From: JABDJX01 sp039942715
Lineage (GTDB): Bacteria; Pseudomonadota; Alphaproteobacteria; Rhodobacterales; Rhodobacteraceae
Reading direction: 5' to 3'
Length of the DNA stretch: 64,000 bases
Assembly: GCA_039942715.1 (NCBI GenBank)
Contig: JBDVBY010000001.1
Coordinates: forward strand, 806,001-870,000
The notes beneath the pieces were generated by a model that had not been told where the DNA came from, ran no database searches, and saw nothing but the letters and a program-made list of their open reading frames with translations. The position numbers and the translations under genes were made by a program. Shown here one piece after another: positions 16,817-24,872 of the stretch; positions within the stretch are counted from its first letter, which is position 1, and each line of letters opens with the position of its first letter.

Positions 16817-17709
16817 AGAGCTCCCTTAGCGTAGGTCTTGCTGAAATCGTTCAGTGCAAGATGGATAAGCCCATGTTTGGGCGCGTTAGCGGGCCATTCG
16901 GCGAAGATATCAATCGACGGCAATTGCCAATCCGGCAACACAAATTCCATGACCCCGGCCTTAACGTCGTGTTGCGCCAAGAATTCAGGAACAACCGCCA
17001 ACCCTGCGCCGGTGCGTGCAAGCCGATAAAGCGATTGCGCATCGTTCGTTGAGAGATGTACGTCTGGCTTCACTCGGACCGCCTGCTTTTTGGTCTGACT
17101 AAAGCTCAGTGGCACATGCTGTACCGGTGCCAAAGACAGCCAATCCAAAGAGAGAAGATCGTTCGGGTGATGCACCGCTGGGTTGGCGGCAAGGTATGAC
17201 GTGGCAGCAACCAAACGGCGGCGCACCGTGAATAACCTGCGCGACGTGGGCGAAGCTTTGAATTTCGGCATCATGCGAATGGCCATATCAAAGTGATCAT
17301 CAATCAATCCGCGCCGGGTGTCCGAAAAATCGAGCGACAGTTGGATACGCGGATAGCGCGCCGAAAAGTCAGCAATCGCTTCTACAAAGTGCGATTGCGA
17401 CAGCACAGCCGGCAGCGTGATACGCAATTCGCCACTTGGCTCTGCCGCTGTTGACGACAAGCGCAATAACTCTCCTTCAACAGAAGCCAGCATGTTTTGC
17501 GTCGCGGCCAACAGTTTGCTCCCGTCCGCTGTCAGAGACAGCTTTCGCGTCGAGCGATAAATCAACGCAACACCAAGGTGTTCTTCGAGCTGGGAAATGT
17601 GATGGCTTACCACCGAAGGAGACAGTTTGAGTTCCCGCGCCGCACCACGAAACGACCCGTGGTCGATGGTTTTGGCGAAGATAGCCATTTGGCGCAGCAG
17701 GTCGATCAT
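16813..17709 (-). CDS. LysR family transcriptional regulator
   Basis: 298 residues using the ATG at 17707-17709 (MIDLLRQMAIFAK); the frame remains open upstream but that part runs antisense through the SnoaL-like gene. Winged helix about 1-60 with GSFRGAARELKLSPSVVSHHI, then effector domain. The N-terminus closely resembles the second LysR at 28738-29655 (both MID-LRQMAIFA---D-GSFR-AA), suggesting paralogues. It is divergent from the SnoaL-like gene, the probable target, and convergent with the cytochrome gene, overlapping its end by 4 nt. Confidence 0.88.
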   Translation of the reverse strand: MIDLLRQMAIFAKTIDHGSFRGAARELKLSPSVVSHHISQLEEHLGVALIYRSTRKLSLTADGSKLLAATQNMLASVEGELLRLSSTAAEPSGELRITLPAVLSQSHFVEAIADFSARYPRIQLSLDFSDTRRGLIDDHFDMAIRMMPKFKASPTSRRLFTVRRRLVAATSYLAANPAVHHPNDLLSLDWLSLAPVQHVPLSFSQTKKQAVRVKPDVHLSTNDAQSLYRLARTGAGLAVVPEFLAQHDVKAGVMEFVLPDWQLPSIDIFAEWPANAPKHGLIHLALNDFSKTYAKGAL

Positions 17710-17737
17710 TATTATACAACTATTCCGAACAATGAAA

Positions 17738-17765
17738 TTTATATAAGCTATCTTATGATATAATG
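17738..17765. promoter_or_regulatory. AT-rich imperfect inverted repeat, possible LysR operator
   Basis: In the 129 bp between the divergent LysR and SnoaL-like starts, TTATATAAG and CTTATGATATAA face each other around CTAT, an imperfect dyad. LysR-type regulators usually bind such sites between divergent genes. Confidence 0.3.
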
Positions 17766-17838
17766 AGGATTTGTCCATATTGCCTCCACGGGAATTGTGC
17801 AGATGCACGAAGCACCCATCACATTGGAGGAACGACAC

Positions 17839-18318
17839 ATGAAAAAAGCTCAGACACTTCTTGCGGCAACAACCATCGCTGCCGCATCGCTGGCCACCAC
17901 TGCTTCCGCGGACAACAAAGCCACCGTGCAAGTCTTTTACGATCTGTTGAGCAACCCCGGCTCTGAAAGCCACGCCGCCGCATTTACCGAAGTGACAGCG
18001 GAATCTTGGGAAAGCATCGGCGATTACTCGGGCAAAAACAAAACCCGCGATGCGTTTTTGGGCCAGATGGGCGGCTTTGCTCAGTTGATGCCCGATCTGG
18101 AATGGGCGGTCCAGGACATGCATGACGCAGGCGACTTCGTTACTGTACGCAGCCGCGCCACTGGCACACCTGTCGCGCCTTTCTTTGGAGTAGATGGCGA
18201 GGGACGCGGCTTTGACATCCTGACGATCGACATTCACGAGATTGCCGACGGCAAAATCGTGCGCACCTATCATGTCGAAGACTGGGCTGGCGGATTGCAG
18301 CAACTTTCTGGCAAGTAA
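17839..18318 (+). CDS. exported SnoaL-like (NTF2-fold) protein
   Basis: 159 residues from the ATG at 17839, preceded by GGAGG. Signal peptide about 1-24 (KKAQTLLAATTIAAASLATTASA). The mature protein has the ester-cyclase/SnoaL pattern: FYDLLSNPGS, AFLGQMGGFAQLMPDLEWAVQDM, then DILTIDIHEIADGKIVRTYHVEDW, a cone-shaped NTF2 fold that binds small hydrophobic molecules. Export is unusual for polyketide-cyclase-type enzymes. A second exported SnoaL-like gene at 32561 lies in a similar gene set. Ligand unknown. Confidence 0.85.
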   Translation: MKKAQTLLAATTIAAASLATTASADNKATVQVFYDLLSNPGSESHAAAFTEVTAESWESIGDYSGKNKTRDAFLGQMGGFAQLMPDLEWAVQDMHDAGDFVTVRSRATGTPVAPFFGVDGEGRGFDILTIDIHEIADGKIVRTYHVEDWAGGLQQLSGK

Positions 18319-18341
18319 TCTGGCGATCTTACCTTCGCATT

Positions 18342-18357
18342 GCGCACCAAAGTGCGC
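18342..18357 (+). terminator. hairpin after the SnoaL-like gene
   Basis: GCGCAC-CAAA-GTGCGC, a 6 bp all-perfect stem with a tetraloop, begins 24 nt after the stop codon. There is no T-run, so termination efficiency is uncertain. Confidence 0.45.
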
Positions 18358-18417
18358 GAGAGGTTCGAAGATAGGTTTGCAGCCAGCAAGACGGATCACG
18401 GCACATGAGAAAGACGA

Positions 18418-18442
18418 GATCGGCGCGCGCCGCGCGCCGATC
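18418..18442. terminator. strong GC palindrome between convergent genes
   Basis: GATCGGCGCGCG and its exact reverse complement flank one base, a 12 bp-arm dyad. It lies between the convergent SnoaL-like and MscS genes (stops at 18318 and 18517) and could serve as a bidirectional terminator or mRNA 3' end; no T-run is present on either side. Confidence 0.5.
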
Positions 18443-18516
18443 GCAACACTAGCGGTGGATACCGTGCTTTCGTTTAGTCCGCAAAGCCAATCCAGCGGCT
18501 TCCATAGGACGAAACG

Positions 18517-20802
18517 TTAGGTGTCATCTTTGCGGATTTTGAACGATTGAGTACTGCCGTCTTTCGCCTCGCCCAGAAAAATCGTCTGATGCGGAAATGG
18601 AATTTCGATGTTGCGTTCATCAAAGACTGTCTTGAGATACCCATTGTAAACGCGACCCACCATAAACTGACGCCCTGGGACCGTCTTTACGCGCGCCCGC
18701 ACAACAACCGCGCTGTCAGCAAAGGCTTCAACGCCAAACCACTCAAGTGCATCGCGTACATAAATGCCTTGCTCAGGGTCTTTGCGCAAAAGCTCGAACG
18801 CATCCAACATGGCCTGTTTCACGTCGGCGATGTCTTCGCGGTAAGCTACACCCATGTCACAAACATAATACGAGAAATCGCGCGAAAAATTCGACACCAT
18901 GTCCACAGATGAAAACGGAATGATGTGAAACACGCCGTTCACATCGCGCAGACTAACCGAGCGTACCGACAGCTTTTCAACCCCGCCTGAAATGCCGCCG
19001 ACGGTAATAATATCGCCCACGTTGATCGCATTCTCAAACTGGATGAAGATACCGGTGATGATGTCTTGCACCATCTTTTGAGCACCAAAGCCAATCGCCA
19101 GCCCCAACACCCCGGCCGAAGCCAGAAGAGGTCCGATGTTCAGACCCATTTCCGAGAGGCAAAACATCAGCGTCAGAATCAAAAGCGTGATCGTGGCCGC
19201 ATTTCTGAACAGCGTCAGCAGTGTGGTTTCGCGGGCCGTCGGAACCTCGCCAAAATCTGGATTCAGGCGATAATCAATCCAAGATGTGATCGCCAGCCAG
19301 ATTGCAAACGCGACAAAGAGGATGCCCAAAAGCGTGATGATGGTGCTGGTGAGCGACAGGCCAACCTGGCTCTCCAGCCATGCACGCAGATCAATCAAAC
19401 CAACGATGTCGAGAACGAAAAACAAGGTGAAACCCATGATCGTCCAGCGGAGCGCGCCAAAGGCGCTGTGTGCAAAACTATTGATGCGCGGCTCTAACAG
19501 CGGCAGTCTTTGGGTGATATCCTGAGGCAGCGAAATGCCTTTGATCACCATACTTGCCAGCCACTTTGACAGCAGCGATGCGATCACCAAAGCGGCGACA
19601 ATTTTACCCGAGCCAAATACAACACTTGTCACGCGGTCTGCCGGTTGCGTCATCGCCACAAGGAACATTCCCAACAAATACGTCAGCGCAAACCAGTGCC
19701 ACCGATGCGCAAAGGTAATCATCGCCCCGCGCGCGCCAGTTGGTTTTTGCGCCTTAACAACGTCTTGCAAATCAACATCTTCTGCTGCTTCGCCCGTTTC
19801 CGCACCTTCTTCAATCGTTTCGGCTTGATGGTCTTCGGGCACCGTATCCACGCGCGATATCAGCCAATTCGCAACACGCGTGCGACGGCGCACAACGATA
19901 TAAATCAGATACACCAGCACCAAAGCCGCAAGGGCCGCCGACACGCCTGCCCCGGCAGCATACGATGTGCTTTGATTAACGATCGGCACAATCAATAACT
20001 GTCCGTAACCCAAAACGGTCACCACAATACTAAGGCTCTTGGTCAGTGATCGCGCAGCAGTGTCCGACAATGGCACGGGACGTAATCCCGGTGCATTGGG
20101 CGACAGGAATATCCGAATGCCAACCTTTAACATCTCGACCATCAAAAACGCGTTCAAATAGAGCGATTGACGGATGTTTATCTGGCCAAACTCGCCCACA
20201 ACCAACAACGTGACCGCGTATCCAACGGCCCAAGCGACGATCACAATCAGCACATCAAGCGCGTTTGAGCCAACAAACATCAACGTGCGGTCCCACACAT
20301 TGGCGGTTTTCGCGCTTTCCCCAAGCTTGCGGAACCATGGAACAGCAAAGGTACGCAGACCCAAAAAGACGCCAACTGTCAGGACAATCACCAACAACAG
20401 GTTTGGCAAAGCCGCCCAAAGCACGCCAAGTTCATTCCCGCGCAATCCGGAAAACGCACTTTCTGAATTGGTAAAAGTCGTGGTGAGATCGGAGGCCTTT
20501 GCAAAGGACGTTTGAACAAGGTCCTGCGTAAAATTAGCAATCCGCCGCCCAAAAGACTCCTGCGGCAGTTCAGGTTGCAAATGGTCTTCAACTGTCGGCT
20601 CAAGGTCGAGCGCCTCAAGCTGTTCGATCAACTCGGCCCGTGCTGCATCATCCTTTAAAACATCAAGAAGCTTTGTGACGCTGGTATCGACCGCGCTTTC
20701 TGATTGGGCGAAAGCCGGGCCAAACACCATACAGAGTGCAAACAGCGCAGATACGACGAGAGAGCGGATCATGTTGCGTGCGATCATGGGGAAGACTTTC
20801 AT
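18517..20802 (-). CDS. large MscS-family mechanosensitive channel
   Basis: 761 residues, far longer than E. coli MscS (286). A signal peptide (about 1-32, cleavage near AFA) and a periplasmic helical region rich in leucine and acids (about 33-110) precede about ten membrane helices. The pore-lining helix and beta domain are typical: GVLGLAIGFGAQKMVQDIITG, then NAINVGDIITVGG and FSSVDMVSNFSRDF. It protects cells from hypo-osmotic shock. An acidic cytoplasmic loop with EEGAETGEAAEDVD lies near residue 335. The start could instead be a few codons inside (second Met at 6). Confidence 0.9.
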   Translation of the reverse strand: MKVFPMIARNMIRSLVVSALFALCMVFGPAFAQSESAVDTSVTKLLDVLKDDAARAELIEQLEALDLEPTVEDHLQPELPQESFGRRIANFTQDLVQTSFAKASDLTTTFTNSESAFSGLRGNELGVLWAALPNLLLVIVLTVGVFLGLRTFAVPWFRKLGESAKTANVWDRTLMFVGSNALDVLIVIVAWAVGYAVTLLVVGEFGQINIRQSLYLNAFLMVEMLKVGIRIFLSPNAPGLRPVPLSDTAARSLTKSLSIVVTVLGYGQLLIVPIVNQSTSYAAGAGVSAALAALVLVYLIYIVVRRRTRVANWLISRVDTVPEDHQAETIEEGAETGEAAEDVDLQDVVKAQKPTGARGAMITFAHRWHWFALTYLLGMFLVAMTQPADRVTSVVFGSGKIVAALVIASLLSKWLASMVIKGISLPQDITQRLPLLEPRINSFAHSAFGALRWTIMGFTLFFVLDIVGLIDLRAWLESQVGLSLTSTIITLLGILFVAFAIWLAITSWIDYRLNPDFGEVPTARETTLLTLFRNAATITLLILTLMFCLSEMGLNIGPLLASAGVLGLAIGFGAQKMVQDIITGIFIQFENAINVGDIITVGGISGGVEKLSVRSVSLRDVNGVFHIIPFSSVDMVSNFSRDFSYYVCDMGVAYREDIADVKQAMLDAFELLRKDPEQGIYVRDALEWFGVEAFADSAVVVRARVKTVPGRQFMVGRVYNGYLKTVFDERNIEIPFPHQTIFLGEAKDGSTQSFKIRKDDT

Positions 20803-21013
20803 TCAGGCCTATCGCCTATCGTTGCTGGCGCCTGTCGTAAAGGGTGACCTAAAGCCACTATCCGCGCTGACATCAAATGCGCAAAAGGAACACAATAAGG
20901 CATCTGCCCCCCAATCTTTCGTTATGCGCGGCTTTTGTCGATCACAAAGTTCGAAGGGTTTTTTGAACTCATCGAAACGGTATTCGATCCTGCGTTGTCT
21001 CCCACGAAGAATC

Positions 21014-22159
21014 TCAAACTTCCGCAAAGATTTCTGGCATATCTTGCGCCTGTTTAAGGTGCCAAAGCTCTGCTTTTGGATTTATGCCAACCGAGCGCAG
21101 ATAGGAGTAAAGCGCGCCGCCTTTGGCATCAATGGGGCGCAAATGTTCGGCAACGCAATCATCCAAAATCCCCACGTTTCGATGTCCCAAAGAATTGGCG
21201 CGCTGACCAATGGCAAGGTCAAGACCAAAGCCGCTCACGGAACGCCCGAAAAGATCGCGGCAGGCCTCAAAGCAACGCGCCGAAAGAATGGGCATCATGA
21301 TTTCAACGCCATTTGTATAGCGAACGCCTGCGCCACCGGTCGAAAAGAAAATTGGCCAGACACAGTTTGAGCGCGCCGAAAGGCTCATCTGCGCCGCGTC
21401 AAGATTGTGCGTTGCACAGGCTTCAAAAGCGCGTTCAAGGCTTGCCATGTCGACAGTCACATCATCGTCTAGGAACATCACAAAATCATAGCCGCGCAGA
21501 ATGTGGTTAAGCGTCGAAGCAAACATCGCCATCGCCGTCGCCTTAGTCCCCGATTGCGCGACGATAAACTCGCCCCCCGCCAGTCGCGCATCCGATGCAT
21601 CATAAAGATTCAGGCACAAGTCCCAATTGCGATCTGCTATTTCGTCGAACCAACGGTGGTGCGTGCCTGACTTTCCGGCCTGAACGATCACAAGGTTTTT
21701 GCGGCGATCAAGTGCCAAGGTGTTACGAATTAAACTTGGGCGTACAGCATCGCAAAACTGCTTTTGTTGCCGCTCCAACTCTTCGAAATTGGCGTAAACA
21801 CCGCAGCCCTTCGGGCTTCGCATTCTCAACACCGCATCGCTGACCGCAACAGGGTCCAACCCCGCTCCAAGACTTTCAATCAAAGCAACCATATCGACAA
21901 GTGGCGATGGATCACGCCCCTCGTGGCGGCCAACGTCCAGATAGTGAAAAAAGCAATTGTCGTGAGACACGCGGTGGTCGGGGTTTTGCCAGCCATACCA
22001 ATCCTGTTCGAAATACGCGCAAGGGCTTAAACCTTTGGCAGCCCCTTTTGACAGGTAGTGGGCAAATGGATCGCTTTGTCCTTCGCCTTTTGTTTGCTTG
22101 AGGTAATACGCAGCATCGAAATAGGAACGCGCAACGGCATCGCCGTCACCCCGCATCAT
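21014..22159 (-). CDS. DUF707-like glycosyltransferase with N-terminal YxxxYYL/HYL repeats
   Basis: 381 residues. Residues about 10-90 carry two short repeats of the form SYFDAAYYL...DPFAHYLSKGAAKGLSP and CAYFEQDWY...CFFHYLDVGRHEGRDPSP. The C-terminal part (about 140-381) resembles DUF707 glycosyltransferases with FVMFLDDDVTVD as metal/nucleotide-sugar DxD site. Similar repeats occur in the gene ending at 26136, placing both in the same surface-glycan pathway. The ATG overlaps the preceding sulfotransferase stop by 4 nt. It is the last gene of the minus-strand operon. Confidence 0.75.
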   Translation of the reverse strand: MMRGDGDAVARSYFDAAYYLKQTKGEGQSDPFAHYLSKGAAKGLSPCAYFEQDWYGWQNPDHRVSHDNCFFHYLDVGRHEGRDPSPLVDMVALIESLGAGLDPVAVSDAVLRMRSPKGCGVYANFEELERQQKQFCDAVRPSLIRNTLALDRRKNLVIVQAGKSGTHHRWFDEIADRNWDLCLNLYDASDARLAGGEFIVAQSGTKATAMAMFASTLNHILRGYDFVMFLDDDVTVDMASLERAFEACATHNLDAAQMSLSARSNCVWPIFFSTGGAGVRYTNGVEIMMPILSARCFEACRDLFGRSVSGFGLDLAIGQRANSLGHRNVGILDDCVAEHLRPIDAKGGALYSYLRSVGINPKAELWHLKQAQDMPEIFAEV

Positions 22160-23166
22160 GCCGCTTCATCCCTTTTGCGCAATTGCTGCAGCATGCCAAA
22201 CACAGCGCGCGTCAAAAGATCAATTTCCGCCGCACTTTTCTCTTCGTCGGTTTTCACCACAACGTCCCGCTCGGTTGGCGGATCAAACAAGGGGATATCC
22301 GCGGCAATGTCGGGGAAATATTTTTGACGCAATTGTTCATTGCAATCGGCATAGGCGTCCAGGATGTCTTCGCGCTCCTGTAACGTGTAAATGTGCGACC
22401 CGCTGGATTTTTTAAAGGCCTGAGCGCCAATCGCGTCGGCCATGACCTCGTAAAACGCATTGTCATGCGGCGAGTCGAAAACGTCCTGCACGCGACACGC
22501 CATATCGCCAAGATGTTCTGAAAACGACTTATTCGCCACCAAACTTTGAGTTCCTTCAAGCAAGCCACCAAGTCCGGATGTTGCATAAAAATCGGCAACC
22601 ACATCTTGTTCAATCAACCTGTTTCTTTGAAATATACGCACGTTGAATTTCGCTGACGTGAATTGTTCTTCCCAAGGGCGCAGCATGTTGGTCCAATTGG
22701 CGTCAATCCCAAGTCGCGCGTCCACATAGGCTTGCGGCGATGCATATGTTTTCAGATGCCACTGCTGCCAAGCCGAAACAAAATACTGATCTTGTCGGCG
22801 CACATACAAGACGATTTCAACATCAAACTCTGACGCGACAGAGGCAAAAAGCTTTTCGCACCCCCCCAGATTGATCAGGTTCTCAGCACTTACGATCAGC
22901 GTCTGAAGTCCGTGCTGCTGCATATATCGCTTAAGCTGACCCATGCGCGATGCAACAATCTTAACGCCGTTTTCTTTGTCCTTGCGCATTTGCTCAAAAA
23001 AGAAAATCTGCTCGCCGGTAAATGGGCCTTCCATGCCAAGTGTGGTGTCAGGAACAAGACACCCGTATTGCGACGCAAGTCGGTCGCGATGAGTTGCGTT
23101 ATAGCGTTGGATCGCCGAGCTGCCGCATTTCGCGCCACCAATGTGAAGGATCAGCTTCAAGCGCAT
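22156..23166 (-). CDS. sulfotransferase-like protein
   Basis: 336 residues. The N-terminus LILHIGGAKCGSSAIQRY is a P-loop-like PAPS 5'-phosphosulfate binding segment, and EIVLYVRRQDQYFVSAWQQW is the 3'-phosphate segment with its conserved Arg and Ser. These two motifs define sulfotransferases, which move sulfate from PAPS to sugars or other acceptors. Its start overlaps the methyltransferase 3' end by 10 nt and its stop overlaps the next gene, so the operon is coupled. The acceptor is probably a surface glycan. Confidence 0.78.
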   Translation of the reverse strand: MRLKLILHIGGAKCGSSAIQRYNATHRDRLASQYGCLVPDTTLGMEGPFTGEQIFFFEQMRKDKENGVKIVASRMGQLKRYMQQHGLQTLIVSAENLINLGGCEKLFASVASEFDVEIVLYVRRQDQYFVSAWQQWHLKTYASPQAYVDARLGIDANWTNMLRPWEEQFTSAKFNVRIFQRNRLIEQDVVADFYATSGLGGLLEGTQSLVANKSFSEHLGDMACRVQDVFDSPHDNAFYEVMADAIGAQAFKKSSGSHIYTLQEREDILDAYADCNEQLRQKYFPDIAADIPLFDPPTERDVVVKTDEEKSAAEIDLLTRAVFGMLQQLRKRDEAA

Positions 23167-24872
23167 TGCTCCTGTCTCAATTCGTGGCTCATCTGCGCGC
23201 GAATGGATGCGTTTTGCGCCTCAAGGTAACCATTGCGCTGTTCCAGCTGCGTCAATCGCTCTTTCTCAATGGCGTGGTTTTGAAGCTGTTCCTCGTTCTG
23301 AGCGTTCGTCCATGTCAGCATCGCAAGGCTGGCAAGACGCTGGCTGCAATTCTCAAAGTGGGTCTGCAAAACGCGCTGCATGCCCGCGCCGGACATCGCC
23401 TCCACCAATGCGCGCACCCCTGAATTTTTCTCAGACCCCACGTACAGAATGCCAAGCCCGTGGGAATGCATGAATTGTGCAGACGGATAAATCTTGATCA
23501 GTTCTTGCCACAACTGCCAAACGCCAAAATCGCGTTCGTGCACGTTGATGTCGTGGAATATCATCAAGCCGTCCTTCGACATCTTTGGAAGCCAGGTTTC
23601 AAAATCAAGCTTTACCGCCGCATAAGTATGCAACCCATCAATGTGCAACATATCAATCGAACCGTCTTCAAAATCGTTTACCGCGTCCTCGAAAAACCCA
23701 CGGATGTATGTGGCGAAATCCTCGTATGGGCGGATCATGTATTTAAAGTCTTCAAACACCTTATTCCCGTAAAAGCCGGCCTGAATATCGCCTTCCCAAC
23801 AATCGATGGCCACGGCTTCTGCATCGCCGCCCACGCGTTTGGTTGCCTGACAAAATGCCAAAAAACTCGCCCCGTGATGCGTGCCAAGTTCCACAAAACG
23901 ACGCGGTTGAACGACACTGGAAAGCGCAAACATAAACGGAATGTGCCCACCCCAAGATGTGGGAGTCAGGTTGGTGATTTCCTGATAGGAATCTTTAATC
24001 AACGCATAGATGCTGTCTGTCTCGGTCGCGAATTGGTCCCGCAAAGCCGCCTTTTCTGCAGATGTGCGCGGCGCAAGCTTGGGATATACATAGGTGTCCT
24101 GTTTGCCAGCCCGGACCAGCGCGCCGTCGCATTGTGTCTTTAACGCCGAGACCACCGGCGCTTCGTCGTGGCCACCGTCCACGGCAAATGAACCGCCAAG
24201 TTTTAGCATCAATTGCGCCAGATCAGTTCTCGCATCAAAACCGTCCAAGCCGAGGTTCTGTGACACGGCAATGTCCACGGGTTGTAGGCGATACCCCGAT
24301 TGCGCCAAAGCCTCAAAGGACACGGCATCATTTGCCGATTCCGGCTCGCCATAAGCAAACGCAACCCCATTAAGCACATCGGGCGCAATACTGCCGCTTT
24401 CATTCATCTTCTCAAGAATTTTGAACCAATGTTCGCCCTCATGCGAGCGCACGCACGTGCCTTTCCTCATGTAGCTTAGCACGCCCTGGTTAAGCTTGAT
24501 CGCCAGCTGATTGGGCGAGCGAATGGGCATGTGAAAGATCACCGCATTGGTCTGTCGCATCGGCAGCGGGTCCATCCCCTTGCGGCACGAAATAGAGTGG
24601 TTTCCTTGGTTGATCCAATAGCGCTTGTTACTTAGCTTTTTGGGCTGAAAGGCAATCTTGGTGAACGAGCTTGTTTCAGCCTGAACATAAAATTCCCGAC
24701 CCTCAAAACCATCCACGGCATACTCCCAATACGTAGAGGGGATAAGGGTTTTCCATCCAAAGGAGATGATCTCGTGCTTCTCATTGGCTGCCAAAAAATG
24801 CCGAAGTTCCTTATTGCTTTCGAACGGTAAGAACTCATCAGCGTCCAAAAACATAATCCAATCCATGTCCAC
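23157..24872 (-). CDS. 3' part of split gene: GT2 remainder, SAM-dependent methyltransferase, C-terminal coiled coil
   Basis: 571 residues as an ORF (GTG at 24872), but coding similarity extends to 24911 in this frame. It begins with the glycosyltransferase acidic motif DWIMFLDADEFLPF. A class I methyltransferase domain follows around residues 300-480: RRFVELGTHHGASFLAF (SAM-binding motif I), AVAIDCWEGD, and MLHIDGLHTYAAVKLDF, the Methyltransf_24 pattern. The last 40 residues are a coiled coil (NEEQLQNHAIEKERLTQLEQ). Without the N-terminal half the glycosyltransferase would be inactive; the methyltransferase may still fold. Confidence 0.75.
   Translation of the reverse strand: MDMDWIMFLDADEFLPFESNKELRHFLAANEKHEIISFGWKTLIPSTYWEYAVDGFEGREFYVQAETSSFTKIAFQPKKLSNKRYWINQGNHSISCRKGMDPLPMRQTNAVIFHMPIRSPNQLAIKLNQGVLSYMRKGTCVRSHEGEHWFKILEKMNESGSIAPDVLNGVAFAYGEPESANDAVSFEALAQSGYRLQPVDIAVSQNLGLDGFDARTDLAQLMLKLGGSFAVDGGHDEAPVVSALKTQCDGALVRAGKQDTYVYPKLAPRTSAEKAALRDQFATETDSIYALIKDSYQEITNLTPTSWGGHIPFMFALSSVVQPRRFVELGTHHGASFLAFCQATKRVGGDAEAVAIDCWEGDIQAGFYGNKVFEDFKYMIRPYEDFATYIRGFFEDAVNDFEDGSIDMLHIDGLHTYAAVKLDFETWLPKMSKDGLMIFHDINVHERDFGVWQLWQELIKIYPSAQFMHSHGLGILYVGSEKNSGVRALVEAMSGAGMQRVLQTHFENCSQRLASLAMLTWTNAQNEEQLQNHAIEKERLTQLEQRNGYLEAQNASIRAQMSHELRQEQCA

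Noticed and set aside
17710..18399. N-terminal extension of the LysR frame to 18399
   Set aside because: It runs antisense to the exported SnoaL-like gene; LysR homology starts at MIDLLRQM.
20675..21370. 231-codon plus-strand ORF between MscS and the glycosyltransferase
   Set aside because: It overlaps the starts/ends of both minus-strand genes and lacks any family pattern.
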